The notes beneath the pieces are model-generated. The model saw only the letters and a list, made by a program, of their open reading frames with translations. It had not been told where the DNA came from and made no database searches. DNA of 64,000 nucleotides, taken from Dolomedes plantarius (taxonomy: Eukaryota; Arthropoda; Arachnida; Araneae; Dolomedidae). The DNA lies in assembly GCA_907164885.2 (NCBI GenBank), contig OU015493.1, forward strand, positions 49,701,390 through 49,765,389, read 5' to 3'. Numbering within the stretch: the first letter of the stretch is position 1; each line of letters begins with the position of its first letter. The translations under genes and the position numbers were made by a program. Positions 56,885-64,000 of the stretch are shown in pieces.

Positions 56885-57843
56885 CCTTCCAGCAGTCGTG
56901 CGTATGTGGGAGACACACTCGAGTTGAATTCGGTTTTATATCTTTAACCCAGACAGCTCTACGAACGCCAGCACTTGGCTATTCTACCTGCTCGCTTTGA
57001 CCTACTTTCAGTCATCGTCTGAATTTTGAGACGTTAATGGGTTGCCGCATATCAGCCATTTGTATTTCAGATATACGCGCGACTGTTCGTGTAGGTTTTA
57101 GTTATATCTGTTTCGTTTTATAAGAAACCTTTCTTGTTTCATTATAAAACATTATGGTTGTTACTTTTGCTTCTAATTGCTTTCAATGTGCCCTTGCGAA
57201 AGAAAACGTTGACCGAAGAGCACCTACCTTTCTGCAAAGCGAGCTAAAACTTACAGTGTTGAAAAGAAAAGCAGAACTAGACGAAGAAGTAGAAGAAGCA
57301 ACGTCAGGGAAAAAATACGCAATCCCTGCTAAAAGGACAAAAGCACTGATCACGATGCCAAAACGATCACGAGTTTCAGCTGGGAGATTTGCAAGAAATT
57401 TATATGTTTGGAACACGCTAAACACATTTGCCCAGTCCGCAACGCCTCGACTCAATGACTGTAAAGTCTAATTTCATCCTATTTATATCTAAGTTTAAAG
57501 TCTTTTTCTTTTATATTATGTTTATACCTTTATATTACAAATGTAATTAGTTAATAGGGTTATCCACAATTTCATTTATTTTGTTTTCACGTCATTTAAC
57601 AATTCTTTGGTCATTTTTCATTGTTTTCATGATTTATATTTACGTTGATTCTGTTTCTTTAAATGAAGGAATATTCATGTAATTTGAATGACATTTTTTT
57701 AAATAAAGCGTACTTATTAACTCTTAACTAATTAGAACATAATTGCACTGATTAAACTCTTAAAAATGTATATTTTACAATAACGTATCTGGGAAATACA
57801 CGCGACCTTTCAAGGTGGTATAGAGAGCGCTACTGCTGGAAGG
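56885..57843 (+). mobile_element. piggyBac-type element
   Basis: A 959-bp element whose tips CCTTCCAGCAGT are mirrored at the right end (ACTGCTGGAAGG, to 57843) and flanked by TTAA on both sides (56881-56884 and 57844-57847). TTAA targets and CC...GG tips define piggyBac. It is much shorter than an autonomous copy (about 2.4 kb) and keeps only a small frame. Confidence 0.85.
57154..57471 (+). pseudogene. Possible piggyBac C-terminal remnant
   Basis: A 105-codon frame starting MVVTFASNCFQCALAKENVD, with an acidic patch (ELDEEVEEATSGKK) and the basic run KKYAIPAKRTKALITMPKRS, then GRFARNLYVW. The spacing recalls the cysteine-rich C-terminal domain of piggyBac transposases (CxxC...CxxC...H...C), but nearly all the cysteines are replaced, and the catalytic aspartates are not present. 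It could also be an unrelated frame kept by chance within the element. Confidence 0.35.
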
Positions 57844-57847
57844 TTAA

Positions 57848-58189
57848 ATTATGAGAATTAAAAATGAGATAAGTTGAATAGGCCGCTATTAACTTTATGA
57901 TTCATTTTATTTCCAAAAGGTTATATGAAATATCCCGTTTCATTCTTAAATGGAAAAGTGAATAATGTATTCATTCTTCTATTAAGTATGATACTATGTT
58001 GATTGAAATTAAACTTCGAGCATCCGAAATTAATAGCAAGCTTCTCCATCTGTAAACCATACAGGATATGAGAGGTCATTTCATATCACGAGTTCCTTTC
58101 ATCGTTCTTTCCTCTACCTTCGTTTGGAGCCAGAGCACCATTGTTGGATTTTTTATACCGACGCAATATTATGTAACACTTTTTTCTAA
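57848..58189. other. Unassigned sequence
   Basis: Possible upstream remains of the LINE frame below; nothing clear. Confidence 0.35.
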
Positions 58190-58600
58190 CAATGACAACT
58201 TAACAATAATAAAGCTATTCATGCTGTTCACCTCCAGTGGATTCCTCCCCACGTGGATATTCATGGCAATGCGATTGCCGACAAATTGGATTAAGGAGGG
58301 TCGAGATGCGTCTATCTCTAACACTTCTCTTACTTACCATGAGCTATTTTCATATAGAAAAGCCCTAGATCTATCTCCTCACACATCACTTGTACAAGAA
58401 TAGTCATTCTGAGGAGCCCTCAGGAGCCCTTCTTTCGACGAGGGTAGTAAGGTCTTCTATTTGAAGTCAGTGCCATGTCCAACAGGCCTCCCCGGAGCAC
58501 ACTCTTGAGTGACTAAGCCTTACCAGGGAAGATCTCATTTCAAATTCCCTTCTTGTCATCGAATTTGTTCGAGCCAACAACCTGGATTTCCTCTGAGTTT
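58190..58600 (+). pseudogene. LINE RNase H and C-terminal relic
   Basis: One plus frame reads VHLQWIPPHVDIHGNAIADK, the end of an RNase H domain (the GNxxAD aspartate is catalytic) as found at the C-terminus of several arthropod non-LTR retrotransposons. After a one-base shift it continues KEGRDASISNTSLTYHELFS. Further on, KCHVQQASPEHTLE, a stop where a Cys would be expected, and LLVIEFVRANNLDFL with TGA match the usual zinc-finger-like tail (CxxxxASPEHxLxC). Two or three lesions. No reverse transcriptase is present upstream. Confidence 0.7.
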
Positions 58601-61482
58601 ACATGTTAGAAGATAAGGAAAAACAACAACACATTTATCCATTTTTTTTCCTGTCATTAATGATTTTCGGTACTTGATGGATGCATCTAACGACGCACTT
58701 TCTGGGTCCCAAATGCCTCTGTAACCAATATCTTCAGTAATTAAAGTTCGAACTCTGAAACTCCGGAATTAGGAGTCATTGTGCTGACAATTTCACTACT
58801 CAGGCAAGGATCCTTATATTAAGAGGCTCTGTTCCTTACAGTCGTTTATACATTTAAGCGTTTGGTTTTTATTCTGTGGTCTTCATAATAGCTTATAAAT
58901 GATACGCCACTGATATTAACTGAGTGTGTACGAAATGAAAGGATAAAACGCAATGGTCGGTGAAAACTGTCAAACAAGAAGAATACATATTAACATGGAA
59001 CATGTGTACAGGGAGGTTTCCCCATGAAAAATTGTTACGGAACGAAAATTCTAGTAATAAGGAATAGCCAACAATGACTAATCGATCTCCTGCAGTGCAA
59101 AACATTCGAGTAATGCCGAAGTGAGAATAAAATGATAATAATAATAATAGTAGTAGTAACAATAATAATAGTAATAATAGTAATAATAATACTTTAGCTA
59201 CCATGTTAGTATTTCAGTCTTTCTTGAATGGCAGTATTGATAATTAATGTTAATACACAAATAATTAATAAAATAATAACAATATTAATTTTATTATTTG
59301 TTAATTATTAGTATAATTGAATAATAATAATAATAAGAAGAAATTATTAATTTTATTATTTGTTAATTACAAATTCAATTAACAAATTATATCAATAATG
59401 ATAATAATTTGTTCTAAGAATTATAAAATTACAGTGGCTACCGTGTTCATATCTCAGTTTCAGATGAACAGCAGTCGATGTGAGATGTGTTGTTCGTATG
59501 AAAAAAGACTATTTCGACGGGATAGCCTCAGCAAAAACATATGACATGCAGCCCTATTCTAGTTGTGATATATAAAAGGCGCAACATTCAAAAACAGAGT
59601 TAAATATTGCAAGCTAAGAACTACTTAACAGGCAGTGTAAGGAAAAAGGCCTACAACTGTATTTCTGCAGATTTATTTATTATCTTTTCCTCTTTTTGAT
59701 AAATACTCCAAATCAATCTTGTTTATATTGCCGAACACTAAGTATCTAGACGTTCATAAACCTACAGAAGGCACGTACAGTGACAACAGATTTCCTTAAT
59801 ATATTTAAGTTCCTGCACATTCTACTTATCCTATGGCTCAAGAGATTTTCAGCTTGTAAACGGTATTTTATTATCGGAAAAGAAGAAAAAACTACCCAAA
59901 TAACTGTTAATTCACCAGAGAGCAATGCCGTATTTATCTAAATTCACTCCATACGCAAACGCTGACTTTCTTTTATATTCCATTGATAAAAATAAGAACC
60001 AACTGAATGGCAACTTATCAGAGAAGAAAACTCTCTGATGCATTTTAAGTCATCAGAAGTTTATCACCAGATTTCTTTTATAACCATAAACACGAGATTT
60101 TGCGGCGCTTTCGGAATCGCATTAAATCCCTTATGAAAGAAAGAATAGCCCTTCTTGAAGCGCCGAAATGCTGAAAGGCTTTAGAGCGATAGGAAAGTAA
60201 GAAAAGAGAGAAAAAAAGGGGAATAGAGAGATGGAGAGAGTGAGAGAGAGAGAGGCTTTTTAAATGGAACCTAACGTTTTTCGATACCTACTGAAAAAGG
60301 ATGGTTTATTTGTAGCGAGATGTAACTGCTCAGAAAAAAATATTTGTAACACGTATGAACACTTGTTTATTTGCAGAGATAAGGCAGTCCGTGCACTTAC
60401 CGTGTTAGCGAGAGGCGGTAAAATAAATGATTCCATGGCGTAACTCTGCCAAAAGCCTTTTGCAAAATGGAGGAAAAATTTTCTGTTGTTTCGAAGTAAG
60501 AGCTTTTGTTTAACTGATTTTAAAATTAGTTACCTTAACATCTGTTTCTCAGGATGAATGGGATACAAAGCCCGCAGTGTAAAGGGGTGTAAAAAGGGAA
60601 AGTTATTTTTAAATAATTATATCACATACATAAAATGCAGGAGAAAAGCTTAAAAATTTTCGGGGAAGGTGCTGATTGAAAGAAAACATTCAAAATACAG
60701 GGATTAGCATAATGTTGAAAACAAAGAATTTAAAAAATGGCATTGTAAACAAAAGGTATCCAAATAAAGCATTGAAACAATGAATTTAAAAGTATTTTAA
60801 AAGGTGTTTTAAAGGGTATTTTAAAAGGTGTTTTAAAAGGTGAATTTATGTGGCCTAAAAACACATTAAAACCAAAAATTTTTATAAAAGGAATTTCAAA
60901 CAAAGTATTTAAAGAGTATTCACATAAAGGATTTTAAACAAGCATTCAAAACAGAAGAAATTTTATAAAACCATTAAAAATAAAAGTTTTGAAGAAAACG
61001 TCCAAAACAAGGGTATGATAATGGGATATTTTGCAGCATTTCTAGTGCGTTCTTAAAGTTATATATTTTTACTTCTATTAAAATACAACTGCATTTTCTT
61101 CATTGCTTAGTGAATAGCACCCCAAACTTACGAGGGTTCGAATTCAAGCTGAGGCACGGGTGATTTTTGTTGTCCTGACTTATGGAGTTACGTTGATTCA
61201 CCTATAGTGTGTTCCTTTGTTAAAGTAGCCAGTGATTAATGGTTTTGACTTTTTATCATGTTCTAAGGATAAAATATTGACTGACAGGAAAATAAAATAC
61301 AACTGAGTCCTGGAGAGAATGAAAAGAAACCTGTCCTACGACGATGTGGTAGCTCACTTGTTGTTGTTTGCAATTTGTCAATGCGGAATATTTGTCAATG
61401 AAAACATTCGCACATAATCCGTTAGACCAGCTGATTGCTTTTAATGGGGTGCCGTATAGTTGAAAAAAGACCACCTCCTACA
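58601..61482. other. Unassigned sequence with simple repeats
   Basis: (AAT)n-rich tract at 59131-59191 with related AT-rich inverted pieces to 59410; a purine-rich AG run at 60190-60255; a 12-bp degenerate repeat (AAAGGTGTTTTA / AAAGGGTATTTTA) at 60789-60840. GCGGCGCTTTCGG (60100) and GAAGCGCCGAAA (60159) form a loose inverted pair. No gene seen. Confidence 0.45.
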
Positions 61483-62242
61483 GTCCGACCACAGTACGAA
61501 GAACCACGGTTGGCATAGTGCCAAGACGATTCTATTCACTCTGTAGGTAAGGCTGCTGAGGAAGGAGGGGGAAAAGTCTCGTATTCTCTCGACATTCTTT
61601 AGAATCGGTTACTAACTGCGCTTGCTTGCTTTTTCCTCGTCTGTTATTTTGATTATTATATTAAAATTACTGGATCCTTTACCCAACACAACTGCTCGGA
61701 ATAAGCCGTTCCGTAGTGATTGTAAACGTATAATACACAATGTAATTAAATTGTGTGATAAAGAAGCACTAGAAGGAAATGTTATTGTTCCACTTTCGCA
61801 ATCCCTAAAGAGAGCTAGTGAAATGATCGGGATATCGATGTCCAGTGTAAAAAGAATACGCAGAGAAGCAAAGGGTGAAGAAACTCCAAAATTTGAATCT
61901 CCGAGGAAATGTCAGAAAAAAAAGAACCACCGAAAACGTAGCTTTAGATAATTTTGATTGTGATGTAATCCGAAAATATCCACTCCTATAAAACTCCTAT
62001 TTTTTAAATAGATTTGCTTCTTTCTTTTTATTATTTTGAAATTATTATTCGCATATTCGATCAAAAATAAAGTTTTAAAAAATAACTTTAAAATTGCGGA
62101 CAAAAAGCAGTCTTGAATACATTCCGTATTTCATAAACAAACACATCCGAAAATATAACGTTTTCCCCTATTTTCTAAGTAGACTAGCTTTTCTCGCGCA
62201 TGCGTAACAGCTTCCAGGGACCTCGCTTCCGTGGTCGGACAG
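61483..62242 (+). mobile_element. Tc1/mariner-superfamily deletion derivative
   Basis: Tips CAGTCCGACCACAG on the left and, inverted, CTGTCCGACCACGG on the right, with TA on both sides (61481-61482, 62243-62244). About 760 bp with the first part of a transposase gene and no catalytic part. Confidence 0.75.
61683..61975 (+). pseudogene. Transposase N-terminal domain relic
   Basis: The frame reads SDCKRIIHNVIKLCDKEALE, then SLKRASEMIGISMSSVKRIR and REAKGEETPKFESPRKCQKK, a helix-turn-helix followed by a basic linker (GKKRKRKK-like). It then shifts frame to VALDNFDCDVIRK. From memory this order (xIxNVxxxxxxE... RxAExxGISxSTVxRI...KKxRKK...LDxFDxxVIRR) is the N-terminal third of a transposase family abundant in arthropods. 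The DDE core is deleted. Confidence 0.65.
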
Positions 62243-62244
62243 TA

Positions 62245-63259
62245 CTTCAAAGCACTAGCACCCTCAGGAGTTACATCTGGAGGGCTCTTACCTTCTTCTA
62301 CCCACTGACCTCATAGAAGAACTCTCTGGTCTACGCATTTAACATGCTCATATCCGGACTAGACATGAAGGTATTTAATTGTGTTCGTTGAAATTCGAAT
62401 TCAGCAATCCCAGTTCGAAGCCTAACGCACTACATACAGAAAAAAAATTGGTTGGTGAACCCACTTCTCTGAGTTCAAATCCACTGCATAGGGGGAACTC
62501 GCTTTGGTGAGTCGTACAACCCATGTAGGGAAGTGGGTTTTAGAACCCAGATCCAAAATTCTACAAATCTTTTCATCAATTGCATGTAAAAGGTTCTCTT
62601 TAAAATTAAAACATTTCCAGATAAAGAAAATAATTTCTATGTTGAGAGCAATTGTCATTAGGTAAAAATAAATTATGAACAAAGAATTAACTAAAATTCT
62701 TTTCTTTTATTCCAAATTAATCTCGTCTAAAATGTAGACATTGTATTCCAAAAATTAAATTCCTTTCTTATAAGAATAATGGATAAAATTTTAAGCCTTT
62801 CCAAAAATTTTCATTCCAAATATTACGTTCCAAATGAATTACATTTCAATCTTTCAAGTTTCATGATATTTGCTCTCTAATATTTAAAGTTTGTTTTTCA
62901 GCTCAGTAAACTCACGGCAAAAAAACTCACGTCATGAGTTATTTAACACACATGTTTCGATAACTCGGTTGCGAGAACTCAATAGTATTTTATCTCACTT
63001 ACATCGGCCTTAAAAAACACAGGTAGTGGGTTCCTTAACCCACCTATCACGATAACACAGGTGAAGTAGGTTCTACAAACTGGTTATTCCAACGAGTGAC
63101 CGACTTTTTTTTCTCTCTGTACCTCTAGGCTACGTCGGGCCTATATTAAGTCCGTTTTTTTCTTCAAGTGCATCCGAAGTACTAGAATTCTGTTCATCCC
63201 GAGCCCTGGCAATTGAGACCTTAACACGAAGACCCTACCGCTGAAAATGCATTGCAGAG
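62245..63259. other. Unassigned; GTGGGTT-rich inverted motifs
   Basis: AACCCACTTC (62458) and GAAGTGGGTT (62530) form an inverted pair, and GTAGTGGGTTCC / AACCCACCTA occurs again at 63025-63048. ACTCACGTCATGAGTT at 62926-62941 is a further small palindrome. They may be parts of a decayed foldback element; no ends are defined. Confidence 0.35.
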
Positions 63260-63261
63260 TA

Positions 63262-64000
63262 CAGGGTGATTTTTATTAAACTGACACTACTCAGAGCCAT
63301 CTGTAGCGAGATCTATCAACCGGAATTCCACCAACACTGATACGGGGACAAAAGACGACATGGGAATAAGTTACCTTGTGAAAAAAATACCAAAAGTCGC
63401 CGATAGGAGAAGATATGGCGCTGTTGTTATCGGCGCACCCGAAAATATGCACAAAACGCAAGTAAAACATCAAAATGCAAATTCAAGACTAGGTAGTCGA
63501 CAGCAGAGACAGCAATTCGGGCTATAAAGATAAGGGTCGAGTACCGAAAATGTTGTACTAAGCAGACAAATGAATAACAATAAAATTTCACCTCAATACC
63601 GCTTTATGCAGGAAATTCACTTCTCCCACCTTCAATGTGACCACCGTCCTGGTGGACAACACATTGCATCCTGAAAACTACGTTCTCAACGGCCGAGCGT
63701 AATATGTCACCAGGAATGTTCAACAAAGTCCGGGATATGTTGGCCTTTAGGGTCTCCAAGTTAGAGTCTCTGTCATAGGGACATGACAGTAGTGTCACGG
63801 CCAGGGGCAGGAGAATTGAAAATCAAGGGACGAAGTAAAATAATGGCTAAATGTAGAAAGAAACATGGCAAATGACGAGCAATAAAAAGAGAGGGGAAAG
63901 AGCCAACAATATAGCGAAACGAAATATATAGATTGTGCTTGTAGCAAGAAGTATAAGATAAAAGTTCAAGAGAGTGAGTTTCTACGAATAGAAGAAAAGA
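63262..64000 (-). mobile_element. Tc-like element, right part outside window or lost
   Basis: After TA (63260-63261) the tip CAGGGTGATTTTTATTAAAC followed by TGACACTACTC is of the type seen at the ends of some arthropod Tc1/mariner families. A transposase C-terminus follows in the expected orientation (gene on minus strand, tip downstream). No opposite tip is present before the window ends. Confidence 0.55.
63604..63798 (-). pseudogene. Transposase C-terminus (Tc3/mariner-like)
   Basis: Minus-strand frame with YDRDSNLETLKANISRTLLN, IPGDILRSAVENVVFRMQCV and HQDGGHIEGG, the helix-rich tail typical of these transposases (…LxxLKxxIxxxxxxIPxxxLxxxxxxxxxRxxxCxxxxGGHIE). The frame ends 60 codons later, near 63604. 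Catalytic motifs are not found upstream at 63800-64000, so the gene is truncated or continues in a form I cannot recognise. Confidence 0.6.

Noticed and set aside
58893..59204. Leu-repeat frame on minus strand
   Set aside because: Translation of the (AAT)n tract.

Overview
This window is repeat-dominated nuclear DNA of a eukaryote, most likely an arthropod and plausibly a spider or another chelicerate. The evidence is high AT content, no operon structure or ribosome binding sites, long (TA)n microsatellites, tRNA-derived SINEs, Helitrons with A|TC...CTAG|T ends, and many Tc1/mariner, pogo/Tigger and piggyBac relics. The taxon is inferred from the type of repeats, not proved. I found no convincing single-copy host gene, no rRNA, no true tRNA and no CRISPR array.

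Layout. 0-9 kb: a PIF/Harbinger-like MITE, a mariner deletion derivative, a decayed mariner transposase, and two more mariner fragments. 9-15 kb: copies of two tRNA-derived SINE families (one complete with an 11-bp target duplication) and a pogo/Tigger-like MITE with TA duplications. 15-21 kb: a Helitron cluster with three copies of one family, a second pogo-like MITE, and a miRNA-sized hairpin. 21-25 kb: mostly plain AT-rich sequence with one SINE fragment. 25-31.4 kb: a satellite-like field of ~200-bp monomers and ~300-bp spacer blocks, invaded by two nearly intact Tc1-like transposons. 32-36 kb: a palindromic mariner derivative and a mariner scrambled around (TA)n tracts. 36.6-39.5 kb: a ~365-bp tandem repeat carrying a truncated Tc1 element. 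40.3-40.6 kb: a very long (TA)n tract. 41.8-43.9 kb: an unassigned 2.1-kb TIR element with a decayed gene. 44-45.4 kb: a Tigger transposase C-terminus. 47.4-47.8 kb: a ~139-bp tandem repeat. 49.0-55.9 kb: a complete 6.9-kb Ty1/copia retrotransposon on the minus strand, recent by LTR identity but with three coding lesions, inserted in or just beyond a SINE. 56.9-57.8 kb: a piggyBac-type element. 58.2-58.6 kb: a LINE RNase H tail. 61.5-64 kb: two Tc1/mariner-superfamily derivatives.

There is no cooperating gene set. The genes seen are transposases and retroelement polyproteins in different stages of decay. The clearest overall pattern is that many TA-targeting transposons sit with their TA duplications directly inside (TA)n arrays, and in one case (TA)n tracts lie within the transposase itself. 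Positions of repeat edges are read by eye and may be off by a few bases unless a target duplication is cited.
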